From positions 1 through 6,933 of the forward strand of contig JBCDLN010000223.1 of assembly GCA_038745295.1 (NCBI GenBank): a stretch of DNA of 6,933 nucleotides, read 5' to 3'. The notes under the pieces were generated by a model, which was not told where the DNA came from, made no database searches, and saw only the letters and a program-made list of their open reading frames with translations. Below, piece after piece: positions 1-6,308 of this stretch. This DNA is from Acuticoccus sp038745295. GTDB taxonomy: Bacteria; Pseudomonadota; Alphaproteobacteria; Rhizobiales; Amorphaceae. Every line of letters begins with the position of its first letter. Positions within the stretch are counted from its first letter, which is position 1. A program made the position numbers and the translations under genes.

Positions 1-246
1 AGCGCTCGGCCCGATCAGGCTTTGGCCCTTAAAGCGCACATCGCCGCCGACAATGCGGCCTGGCAGATCCACCAGCCCCATGAGGGCGAGCGAGGTGACG
101 GACTTGCCGCATCCCGATTCGCCCACGAGGCCCATGGCGCTTCCCGCATGAAGCGTGAACGAGACCCCCCGCACCGCCGAAAAGCGGCCCTGGCGGGTGA
201 CGAACTCCACCTCAAGATTGTCGACCTCTAGGAGGGGCTCGCCCAT
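1..246 (-). CDS. Peptide ABC importer ATP-binding protein, DppD/OppD type (N-terminal part)
   Basis: This is the first 82 residues of a cytoplasmic ATPase subunit that powers a peptide/nickel-family ABC importer; the rest lies beyond the left edge of the window. The Walker A P-loop GESGCGKS is at residues 42-49 (Lys48 binds the ATP phosphates). It is preceded by the usual first beta strands (LLEVDNLEVEF) and followed by a SLALMGL helix typical of DppD/OppD. The ATG at 246-244 shares one base with the TGA stop of the upstream permease gene (TGATG), and I see no separate Shine-Dalgarno sequence, so translation is probably coupled. The Q-loop, signature motif, Walker B and the C-terminal oligopeptide-transporter extension cannot be checked. 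Whether a second ATPase (DppF type) follows, or the two are fused, is not visible. Confidence 0.93.
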   Translation of the reverse strand, partial: MGEPLLEVDNLEVEFVTRQGRFSAVRGVSFTLHAGSAMGLVGESGCGKSVTSLALMGLVDLPGRIVGGDVRFKGQSLIGPSA

Positions 247-1190
247 CAGCGGGCGCCGCGGCTGCGGGCAAAGCGCTTGGCCCGCTCCACAGGATCGGTG
301 GTGACGCGCAGCCATGAGGCGATGAGGTTGATGGCGAGCACGGTGAGCGCGATGGCAAGGCCGGGGAAGGTCACCAGCCACCAGGCCCGCAGCATGTAAT
401 CTTTGCCCTGCGCCACATCGAGGCCCCAAGAGGTGGCGGGCGGCTGAATGCCAAGGCCGAGGAAGGAGAGCGCCGCCTCCGCCAAGACAATGCGCGCAAA
501 CTCCAGTGTTCCAAGCGTGAGGAGCGGCGCTGAAAGGTTGGGGAGGAGATGGCGCCACAAGATGCGCGACACGGAGCAGCCCAAGAGCCCCGCTGCTTCC
601 ACAAAGGCCGTTTTGCGCAGGCCCAGCACCACACCGCGGGTGACGCGCGCGTAGACCATCCACCCGTTGAGCGCGAGCACGATGATGACGGTCGCAAGAC
701 TTGGCCCGATGACAGCAAGGATCAAGAGCGCCAGGAGAAGGCCTGGAAAGGCCACCTGCGTGTCGATGACGGCGGTGATCCAATTGTCGGTCCGCCCGCC
801 GCAGTAGCCTGCAATGAGGCCCATCAACACGCCGAAGGTGCCGGCGATCGCCACCACGCCAAAGCCGACCAGCAGCGAAAAGCGCGAGCCATAAAGGAGC
901 CGCGACAGCACATCGCGCCCCAGATGATCGGTGCCCAGAATGTGGCTCCACGAGCCGCCATCCACCCAGACAGGGGGTTTCAGTCGGGCGATGATATTTT
1001 GGGCGGCAGGATCGTAGGGCGCAATGAGCGGCGCGAAGACGGCGATCGCCAGAAGAAGCACCAAAAAGGCGGTGCCGATGAGCCCCGGGATATCGCCCTT
1101 AAGGTCGGACCATAGGCTTCCGCCGGGCGCGGCAACGGCGGTGGCTGCGGGCAAATCGTCAAGCGCGCTGTCGGGGTCGGCAACAGTCAT
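246..1190 (-). CDS. Peptide ABC importer permease, DppC type
   Basis: Inner-membrane permease of 314 residues, within the normal DppC/OppC/NikC range. It carries the N-terminal first membrane helix (about residues 36-56), the family motif beginning HILGTDHLGRDVLSRLLYGS (83-102), and the EAA loop that docks on the ATPase (FVEAAGLLGCSVSRILWRHL, 196-215, followed by LPN). It also has EAALSFLGLG (238-247) and the final helix WWLVTFPGLAIALTVLAINL (270-289) followed by a DP. The first 25 or so residues are Ala/Pro-rich and probably cytoplasmic and unstructured. The ATG start overlaps the stop of the DppB-type gene by four bases (ATGA), and the stop overlaps the ATPase start by one base, so all three are expected to be co-translated. 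The solute cannot be read from the permease sequence. Confidence 0.95.
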   Translation of the reverse strand: MTVADPDSALDDLPAATAVAAPGGSLWSDLKGDIPGLIGTAFLVLLLAIAVFAPLIAPYDPAAQNIIARLKPPVWVDGGSWSHILGTDHLGRDVLSRLLYGSRFSLLVGFGVVAIAGTFGVLMGLIAGYCGGRTDNWITAVIDTQVAFPGLLLALLILAVIGPSLATVIIVLALNGWMVYARVTRGVVLGLRKTAFVEAAGLLGCSVSRILWRHLLPNLSAPLLTLGTLEFARIVLAEAALSFLGLGIQPPATSWGLDVAQGKDYMLRAWWLVTFPGLAIALTVLAINLIASWLRVTTDPVERAKRFARSRGAR

Positions 1191-2113
1191 TCGGCCGACA
1201 ACTCAATGCGCGGATCAAGCCACTTATAAAGAATGTCGAGAAGGAGGTTGAGGACCACCACCATGATCGCGGTGAGAAACACGATCGCCTGGAGCAAGAT
1301 CAGATCTTGCCGCTCGATGGCTTGGATCGCCGTCAACCCAAGGCCGGGCCAGGCAAACACAGCTTCCACCACCACAGTATAGCCTGAGAGTGCGCGGATC
1401 AGCTCCCACCCGGCAAGGGTCAGGATGGGGACGGCGGAGTTGCGCACCGCGTGCACGGCCACCACGCGCAAAGGCGTCAACCCTTTGGCGCGCAGGACAC
1501 GCACATACTGCGCGTTGAGTTGATCGATCATGGTGGAGCGGACCACCATCACAAGGCGTGTCATGGCTGGGATCGCAAGCGTGACGGCCGGTAAAATCAG
1601 GTATTGGGGGCCTCCTGCCCCCGATGTTGGGAGCCACCCCAACGTCAACGCAAAGAAAACGATAAGCAGAAGTCCCAGCCAAAACTGCGGGATGGAAAGG
1701 CCCACAAGGCTGACGAACACAATCACCCTGTCCACCACCCCTTCGGGCCTCAGCGCAGCAATCACCCCCAGCGGGACAGCGAGTGTGATGGCAAGACCGA
1801 TGGCGGTGAAGGTGAGGAGAAGAGTGGCGGGCGCCCGTTCCGCGATGATGTCCATGACGGGCCGGCGCTGCCATAACGATTCGCCGAAGTTCAGCACCGC
1901 CACATCGCGCACGTAGGTGACGAATTGGACGACGATGGGCTTATCGAGCCCAAGCTGCGCTTCGAAGAGAGCGCGCTGCTCAGCAGTCGCCTCAAGCGGC
2001 AGCATCACCCGGACAGGGTCGCCCACAAGCCGGGTGAGCACAAACACCACCACAACAACGCTCACCACTACAATTAGCCCTTGCCAGAGCTTTGCGAGGA
2101 TGAAGCGTGTCAT
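1187..2113 (-). CDS. Peptide ABC importer permease, DppB type
   Basis: Inner-membrane permease of 308 residues and partner of the DppC-type subunit. Family landmarks are all present: a first helix rich in Val (about 11-30) followed by GDPVRVM (31-37), LGLDKPIVVQFVTYV (54-68), LNFGESLWQRRPV (74-86), SIPQFWLGLLLI (140-151), the EAA-type coupling loop YVRVLRAKGLTPLRVVAVHA (203-222), GYTVVVEAVFAWPGLG (244-259) and the terminal LDPRI (299-303). The ATG lies 21 bases after the stop of the binding-protein gene, with AAGG about nine bases upstream as a modest ribosome binding site. Length and motif order give no sign of damage. It could serve peptides, nickel or another small solute; sequence alone does not decide. 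Confidence 0.95.
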   Translation of the reverse strand: MTRFILAKLWQGLIVVVSVVVVVFVLTRLVGDPVRVMLPLEATAEQRALFEAQLGLDKPIVVQFVTYVRDVAVLNFGESLWQRRPVMDIIAERAPATLLLTFTAIGLAITLAVPLGVIAALRPEGVVDRVIVFVSLVGLSIPQFWLGLLLIVFFALTLGWLPTSGAGGPQYLILPAVTLAIPAMTRLVMVVRSTMIDQLNAQYVRVLRAKGLTPLRVVAVHAVRNSAVPILTLAGWELIRALSGYTVVVEAVFAWPGLGLTAIQAIERQDLILLQAIVFLTAIMVVVLNLLLDILYKWLDPRIELSAE

Positions 2114-2134
2114 GGTGGCGGACCTTGGGGTGGC

Positions 2135-3607
2135 CTAGTCGACGGTCATGGTGCCGACGAACATCTTGCCGTCCACACGCGGCTCCCAGGTGAGACGGTC
2201 ACTCAGCCCCCAAATATTGTTGATGTTGAGGAGGAAGGTGAGGATCGCTTCTTCGTGACCCAGTTTGACGGCTTGCTCGTAAAGCTCTTGCCGGCGCTCA
2301 AGGTCGGTCTCGGTGCGCGCCTCGGTGATCCAGGTTTCAAGCTCATCAAAGCTGTTGGATGAGCCAAAGCCTGAAGGGGCGTAGTAGGCCGAAAAGCTTC
2401 GGTCGGCGTCGAGCAGCTCATTGCCAGACACGACAAAGATGGCGTCAGCGCGGTTTTCCTTGTCGAAGAGGCGGGTCAAGTATTCGTCGAACTCATAGAT
2501 TTGCGTGTCGACGTTGAGGCCGGCGGCAGACCAGTAGCCGGCCACCACTTCGGCAAGCTCGCGGTCTTTGAGCCAGCGGCCTGATGTGCCCACGAGCGTG
2601 ATGGTGTCACCCACAACGCCGGCCTCCTCAAGGAGGGTTTTGGCGCGGTCCGGATCGTAGGGGTAGGCGGAGATCTCTTCGTTGAAGCCGAAGTAGGTGG
2701 GGCCGAGAAGCTGGCCTGCTTCCACCTGCGCCTGGCCTTCAAAAAGGGCTGAGGCGAGCGCTTCCTTATCGACAGCATAGTTGAGCGCTTGGCGCACCTT
2801 CACATCCGATGTGATGCCGCCGTCCACATTGAGGATCACCATCGGGTGCTCCAGCCCGCGCATGGAGACCGAGGCGGGGACTTGGCCGGTAAACTCAGGC
2901 AAGAGGTTGGTGATGAGGTCCACCTCGCCCGCCATCAGGGCAGCCATCCGGGTGCCGCTTTCTTCGATGAAGCGGTAGGTGACGCTTTGAACATCCACCG
3001 GGTCGCCAGCCCAATCGGGGTCAGCTTCCAGGACAATTTCGTTGCCGCGGTCCCAGCTCACGAACTTATAAGGGCCGCTCCCCACCGGGCTGCTGGCGAA
3101 GTCATCTGACTGGCTCGCTTCGGGCGGCACAATCATAAAGTAGTACATGCGCGCCGGCAGGATCGGGTCCGGGCCGCTTGTTTTGATGTGGACGGTCGTA
3201 TCGTCGATCACCTCAGCGCCGGAGAGCGTTGAGAAGTAGGAGAGCTGCTCGGAGTTGAGATCCGGGTCGATCATCCGCTCGACCGAGAATTTGACGGCGG
3301 CGGCATCAAGCGGCTCACCGTTGTGGAAGGTGAGGCCGGGGGCGAGTTTGAACTCCCAAGTGGTGGGGTCGACCTGGGTGGGTGGTTCGGTCGCGATGCC
3401 AAGGCCCAGCTCGCCCTCAGCGTTGCGGCTCATGAGCGTTTGGAAGACGTTGTCGTTCACCGCTTTTTCCCCGCCATCGTCGGCGGCATGGGGGTCTAGC
3501 GTGGTGGGCTCGGAGCCGAGCACGATCGTGATGTCATCTGCCAGTGCGGCAGGTGATGCGATTGCCAACACAAGCGCGAGCGCCGTGGGCGCAAGTTTGA
3601 TGGCCAT
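2135..3607 (-). CDS. Periplasmic solute-binding protein of peptide/nickel ABC importer (family 5)
   Basis: Periplasmic receptor that captures the solute and delivers it to the DppB/DppC permease pair. I place the start at ATG 3607, giving 490 residues, because it is preceded by GAGGAGGG about 11 bases upstream and opens with a clear Sec signal peptide (KLAPTALALVLAIASPAALA, cleavage after Ala23). An in-frame ORF extends to 3766, but its extra 53 residues would bury the signal. No lipobox or cysteine is seen, so the mature protein should be soluble. SBP_bac_5 landmarks are SEPTTLDPHAADDG (32-45), WEFKLAPGLTFHNGEPLDAA (84-103) leading into VKFSVERM, VGSGPYKFVSWDRGNE (175-190), TSDVKVRQALNYAVDKEAL (266-284) and YPYDPDRAKTLLEEAG (315-330). 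Specificity (dipeptide, oligopeptide, nickel, opine or other) cannot be assigned. Confidence 0.95.
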   Translation of the reverse strand: MAIKLAPTALALVLAIASPAALADDITIVLGSEPTTLDPHAADDGGEKAVNDNVFQTLMSRNAEGELGLGIATEPPTQVDPTTWEFKLAPGLTFHNGEPLDAAAVKFSVERMIDPDLNSEQLSYFSTLSGAEVIDDTTVHIKTSGPDPILPARMYYFMIVPPEASQSDDFASSPVGSGPYKFVSWDRGNEIVLEADPDWAGDPVDVQSVTYRFIEESGTRMAALMAGEVDLITNLLPEFTGQVPASVSMRGLEHPMVILNVDGGITSDVKVRQALNYAVDKEALASALFEGQAQVEAGQLLGPTYFGFNEEISAYPYDPDRAKTLLEEAGVVGDTITLVGTSGRWLKDRELAEVVAGYWSAAGLNVDTQIYEFDEYLTRLFDKENRADAIFVVSGNELLDADRSFSAYYAPSGFGSSNSFDELETWITEARTETDLERRQELYEQAVKLGHEEAILTFLLNINNIWGLSDRLTWEPRVDGKMFVGTMTVD

Positions 3608-3615
3608 GTGGGTGT

Positions 3616-3628
3616 CGTCCCTCCTCAG
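3616..3628 (-). promoter_or_regulatory. Ribosome binding site fixing the binding-protein start
   Basis: On the minus strand GAGGAGGG lies about 11 bases upstream of ATG 3607. It is the best Shine-Dalgarno match near any in-frame start of the binding-protein gene and supports the 490-residue form with an N-terminal signal peptide over the longer 543-residue reading from 3766. Confidence 0.7.
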
Positions 3629-3648
3629 CTCCCAGACGCGGGCGATCC

Positions 3649-3678
3649 ATTGTGAACCGCGTTGAACACTGAGTGCAA
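3649..3678 (-). promoter_or_regulatory. Weak candidate promoter for the ABC importer operon
   Basis: On the minus strand a TTGCAC hexamer (3678-3673) is followed after 18 bases by CACAAT (3654-3649). This would start a message roughly 35 bases upstream of ATG 3607 and run through the four transporter genes. The -10 match is poor and GC-rich bacteria often use less canonical promoters, so this is a suggestion only. Its -35 box overlaps the right end of the minus-strand dyad at 3675-3695. The importer could instead be read through from the genes upstream. Confidence 0.25.
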
Positions 3679-3695
3679 TCCTTGGGCCGGATTGC
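3675..3695. promoter_or_regulatory. Perfect 7-bp dyad, possible operator of the importer operon
   Basis: GCAATCC at 3675-3681 is repeated in inverted form as GGATTGC at 3689-3695 with a seven-base spacer, a 21-bp dyad of repressor-operator size. It sits about 70 bp in front of the binding-protein start and overlaps the candidate -35 hexamer, where a bound protein could block or recruit polymerase. No run of T follows on either strand, so it is not an intrinsic terminator of the upstream AT-rich gene. No regulator gene is present in the window. Confidence 0.35.
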
Positions 3696-3769
3696 GTTTG
3701 CCGGCGACGGATCATGTGGGTGGGGTACTCGTCACCTAGAGAGAGCGATGAGGCCGAGCGTCTCATGGG

Positions 3770-4222
3770 TCACTCGCTGAACAGCCCAAATTCATACTCA
3801 ACGTCTTCGTCCAGTCGCTCCTTGAATTCGCCAATGATGAGGTGAAAAAAATCCCCGAAATCTCCTATGAGTTTCTTGTCCGTTTCGTAGGAAAAGCACT
3901 CACCATCCAATAAAAATAGTGCGCCACTCTGGTCGCAGAATACTAAATCCTCATTCGCGCCATTTATAGATATTGGTACTGTGTTAATGTCGCCAGATAT
4001 TTTATTTATTTTCGCAAGTTGAGCCTCAAACGATGGTTCATAAAATAAAATATCCCATGGTTCAAAGCTCTTCAGTGAGTATTGCTCTAGCATCGAAAGA
4101 TAGAGTGCTAGCTTGAGGTGCTTGTCTGACCGCCTCAGCTCTGAGTGCTTCAGCAAAGTAGCCACACAACTGCTGATGCGCGTGGAACTCATAAAATTAT
4201 AATCATATCGGGCCCTCCACAC
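3770..4222 (-). CDS. Small AT-rich hypothetical protein, possibly SUKH/SMI1-like immunity protein
   Basis: A predicted acidic cytoplasmic protein of 150 residues with no signal peptide or membrane segment. I do not recognise it firmly. The C-terminal half (about 81-135) has the run seen in SUKH/SMI1-KNR4 immunity proteins: a VPISINGAN strand, then DLVFCDQSGALFLLDGE, then LIGDFGDFFHLI, comparable to the family's 'functional-residue strand, Asp-x-x-Gly-x-Val, Ser-Phe-x-x-Phe' order. The N-terminal helix-rich half is not diagnostic. The start is GTG 4222, with GAGG nine bases upstream and a 19-base gap after the protease stop; ATG 4192 (140 residues) is possible but has only a distant GGAGGG. 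Base composition is strikingly different from its neighbours (17 of 60 bases G+C at 3961-4020), and codons such as ATA, TTA and GTA are frequent. That points to recent acquisition. No toxin partner is visible. Confidence 0.7.
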   Translation of the reverse strand: MWRARYDYNFMSSTRISSCVATLLKHSELRRSDKHLKLALYLSMLEQYSLKSFEPWDILFYEPSFEAQLAKINKISGDINTVPISINGANEDLVFCDQSGALFLLDGECFSYETDKKLIGDFGDFFHLIIGEFKERLDEDVEYEFGLFSE

Positions 4223-4241
4223 GATTCTTGGCCTCGTAAAA

Positions 4242-5147
4242 CTACTTCACCACGACGCCGAGGCGCTGGAGTGCGCGCTTGAAGGACTGGCTGAAGGTCG
4301 CGAGCCCTACCCCGAGATCGGGCGGGTATGGTCCATCGACGCGCACAAACACCGCTGACGGCATGCCCAAGACGCCGCGGCGCCCGCCTGAGGCCATCGC
4401 AATCACCGGCCCGCCGCTGCTGCCAAGGCGAACGGCGCAGTTCATGGCATGGGTGCTTTGGGTGTGGGCTTCGCTGCCGCGGCGCGTGTAGCGCGTCTTG
4501 AGCGGAAGCGCGCACTGGCGTTCCCGGCCGGCAGCCACATCCTTGGCATCAGCAAGGCAGGTGGCGCGGCTTTTGTCGGCCGCGCGGGCGTAGCGGCACC
4601 AATTGTCGAGGTCTTTGCAGGTGAAGAATGTGGGGTGGAGGAGGCGTCCGCGCGGGATGATGTTGCAGCCGCGCGAATGCATCAGCCGCCCGCCATAACC
4701 CCGGGGAAAGCCAAAGAGTTCAATGTCTTGTCCAAGGCGAGGCTTGCCGCCCCAGATGTGAAACTTGCCGACATTTTGGTAGCTGACACCAGGTCCGAAG
4801 TTGACTTCGAAGACGGCAAAGTCGCGGTTCGAGGCGACCTTCTTGGCCTTCTTGGTGATGCGGCCGCGGTAGGAAAAGACGGGCGAGCGGCCGACAACGT
4901 GCTTGGCGGTCATCACCCAGAGGCGCCGGCCCTTGTTTTCGACGAAGAAGGCGCTGGCCTTGGCGCTGGAGCGGCCCGTCTCCCACGCCCGGACCATGGC
5001 GCTCGAATGCTTTGCGGTTCTGCGGAACTTGCTGTTTTCAAACTCCACCGCGGCGGCGGGCACCATCGCTGCGCCCAAAGCCGCCATCGCCACCACCACC
5101 AGCGCGAGGGCGCGCCATTTGATGGACCGGCGCGCCGCTATCCGCAC
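4242..5147 (-). CDS. Exported trypsin-like serine protease (S1 fold)
   Basis: Predicted secreted or periplasmic endopeptidase of 301 residues. An N-terminal basic stretch is followed by a hydrophobic signal (ALALVVVAMAALGAAMVPAAA, about 13-33) with cleavage likely near Ala33. The catalytic triad is readable: His83 in MTAKHVVG, Asp109 in NRDFAVFEV and Ser244 in LGSSGGPVI. GSSGGP replaces the classical GDSGGP. Six cysteines (161, 177, 184, 197, 212, 237) lie between Asp and Ser in a long insertion and could form disulfides. There is no PDZ domain, so it is not a DegP/HtrA-type protease. The GTG start at 5147 overlaps the end of the upstream gene by ten bases and has no good Shine-Dalgarno sequence, which suggests translational coupling. 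Substrate is unknown; the neighbour suggests an envelope role. Confidence 0.85.
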   Translation of the reverse strand: MRIAARRSIKWRALALVVVAMAALGAAMVPAAAVEFENSKFRRTAKHSSAMVRAWETGRSSAKASAFFVENKGRRLWVMTAKHVVGRSPVFSYRGRITKKAKKVASNRDFAVFEVNFGPGVSYQNVGKFHIWGGKPRLGQDIELFGFPRGYGGRLMHSRGCNIIPRGRLLHPTFFTCKDLDNWCRYARAADKSRATCLADAKDVAAGRERQCALPLKTRYTRRGSEAHTQSTHAMNCAVRLGSSGGPVIAMASGGRRGVLGMPSAVFVRVDGPYPPDLGVGLATFSQSFKRALQRLGVVVK

Positions 5148-5947
5148 TGCGGGGCGTGGACGTAAATCAGCGTACCACGGGAGATGTCGGTGTTGTCCTT
5201 GCCTTTGATGGCGTTGATGACCTTTTGCGTGTCGCCCCGCTGGAAGCCGAGGCTGCCTTGGCCCACGTGCTTGGAGTATTGGAGGCGGATGTGGTCATGG
5301 AGGGTGACACCGCCCAGCGCCTGACCCTGCAGTGGCTTCACCTGAACGCCGTAGCCGGTGCAGCTTGGGGTGCGCACCACGGTCCACCCTTCGTTGGCGT
5401 TGGGGTGACAGCGGCCGGTGTACTGCCAGCCTGGCCGGGTCATGTGGGTGGAGCCGCCCTTCACCGAGTTGCGGCAGGTGGTGAGCATTCCAGGTTTGGT
5501 GTTGAGGTTGATGCGCCGGTAGAACTTGCGCTTGGCGCGGCTATAGGCCCAGCTCGGGTCGGGCCGCTCGGCTTTATAAATGTACCAGGCGCCACCGTGG
5601 ATGATGCGGTTGCGCAGGACGATTTTGCAGGTGGCAAGGTCCACCACATAAAGCCGGTCTTTGGTCTGATGCTTGGTATAGTCAATCAGGATGACGTGGC
5701 GTTTGTTGCCGATGACTTTGCGGCCATAGTAGTTGCCGAGCCCGTCTGCCATCACCCGGAAGGCTTGGCGGGACTGGCGCAGTTTTCCCAGGCATTCTTG
5801 GGCGGACTGCAGGGTGACAGGCTGCGCCGCTCTTTGGGCGAGCGCCGGCCCACTCGACGAGACGGTGATGGCAGCCACAAGGACAGCGCCCACGGCCAGT
5901 GGCACTGCTGTCAGCCTTGCCCATGATGCGGATTTGGCAAAGCCCAT
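5138..5947 (-). CDS. Exported YkuD_2-type murein L,D-transpeptidase-like protein lacking the catalytic Cys
   Basis: Exported protein of 269 residues with a signal peptide (hydrophobic core about 13-30, cleavage after ALA at 35-37). ATG 5947 is chosen over an in-frame TTG at 5977 because AGGAGG lies five bases upstream of it. The region HVILIDYTKHQTKDRLYVVD (84-103) through NRIIHGG (113-119) matches the first strands of the YkuD_2 murein L,D-transpeptidase domain. GGVTLHDHI (212-220) sits where the family has its active-site histidine strand (His217). The expected Ser-x-Gly-Cys nucleophile motif reads GSLGF (231-235), so the cysteine is replaced or deleted. The protein is basic and has six cysteines (52, 107, 158, 180, 196, 268), possibly disulfide-bonded. 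It may bind peptidoglycan without catalysing cross-linking. It overlaps the protease gene downstream. Family assignment is by eye and moderately sure. Confidence 0.72.
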   Translation of the reverse strand: MGFAKSASWARLTAVPLAVGAVLVAAITVSSSGPALAQRAAQPVTLQSAQECLGKLRQSRQAFRVMADGLGNYYGRKVIGNKRHVILIDYTKHQTKDRLYVVDLATCKIVLRNRIIHGGAWYIYKAERPDPSWAYSRAKRKFYRRINLNTKPGMLTTCRNSVKGGSTHMTRPGWQYTGRCHPNANEGWTVVRTPSCTGYGVQVKPLQGQALGGVTLHDHIRLQYSKHVGQGSLGFQRGDTQKVINAIKGKDNTDISRGTLIYVHAPQCG

Positions 5948-5952
5948 GCGGT

Positions 5953-5959
5953 CCTCCTG
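5953..5959 (-). promoter_or_regulatory. Strong Shine-Dalgarno site of the transpeptidase-like gene
   Basis: On the minus strand CAGGAGG ends five bases before ATG 5947. It is the strongest ribosome binding site in the window and decides the start of the transpeptidase-like gene, placing the signal peptide at the N-terminus. The overlapping protease gene behind it probably depends on this entry site. Confidence 0.75.
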
Positions 5960-6154
5960 AGTGCGTTTGTCTCCCAACCACCCTGGAGCCTAGCCAAACT
6001 TTTGCCGCACTTCCACAGCGGTGCTGCGGTAGCCTCATCAAGCCTTCGCTATTCCACACTTTGCGCGGTGAGCGACGCGTTAGCTGTTGTTTCCATCAAC
6101 GTTGTTCATTGCGGAACCGCCGTAGGAGGCCGTGCCACACTGCTCCCGCCTATG

Positions 6155-6240
6155 GTCAATTCTCCCGCGGTGCGCCTGATGCATCAACCCACGCTGCGCT
6201 CTTCGGGGTTGACCCATCAGGCCCACCGCGGGATTCTGAC
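6155..6240. repeat. 86-bp imperfect palindrome (long hairpin)
   Basis: The arm at 6164-6190 pairs with 6206-6232 at 24 of 27 positions around a 15-base loop; the three mismatches are at 6173/6223, 6182/6214 and 6183/6213. One more pair (6163/6233) extends the stem. After a small internal loop the ends GTCA (6155-6158) and TGAC (6237-6240) pair as well. The left arm also contains the perfect ten-base palindrome TGATGCATCA (6177-6186). No T-run follows on either side, which argues against an intrinsic terminator. It could be a dispersed palindromic intergenic element or a structured RNA element. Confidence 0.8.
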
Positions 6241-6267
6241 GTTGTCCGCTCCGAAGGAACGTCGCTG

Positions 6268-6308
6268 TTTGGTGTCCCACCAAAGGAACATGTGAAAGGG
6301 TTCTTTGG
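6268..6308. repeat. Two mutually exclusive hairpins sharing one segment
   Basis: TTTGGTG (6268-6274) and CACCAAA (6278-6284) form a perfect 7-bp stem with a three-base loop. The segment CCAAAGGAAC (6280-6289) can instead pair with GTTCTTTGG (6300-6308) with one bulged base and a ten-base loop. The two pairings use the same CCAAA bases, so only one can form at a time on either strand. This is the geometry of attenuators and RNA switches, although I recognise no known riboswitch class and see no terminator T-run. Confidence 0.5.

Noticed and set aside
3608..3766. In-frame N-terminal extension of the binding protein (53 residues from 3766)
   Set aside because: It would bury a good signal peptide, has no clear family match, and the strong GAGGAGGG ribosome binding site sits before ATG 3607.
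4449..5165. Plus-strand ORF of 238 residues opposite the protease
   Set aside because: It is a long antisense shadow as expected in GC-rich coding DNA; the minus strand carries a complete protease triad and signal peptide.
5948..6080. Sigma-70-type promoter for the transpeptidase-like gene
   Set aside because: The best pair found (a TGGAAG-like hexamer and TAGGCT) matches consensus too poorly to report.
6155..6240. The long palindrome as an ordinary Rho-independent terminator
   Set aside because: No T-run follows the stem on either strand, and it lies more than 120 bases past the aldolase stop.
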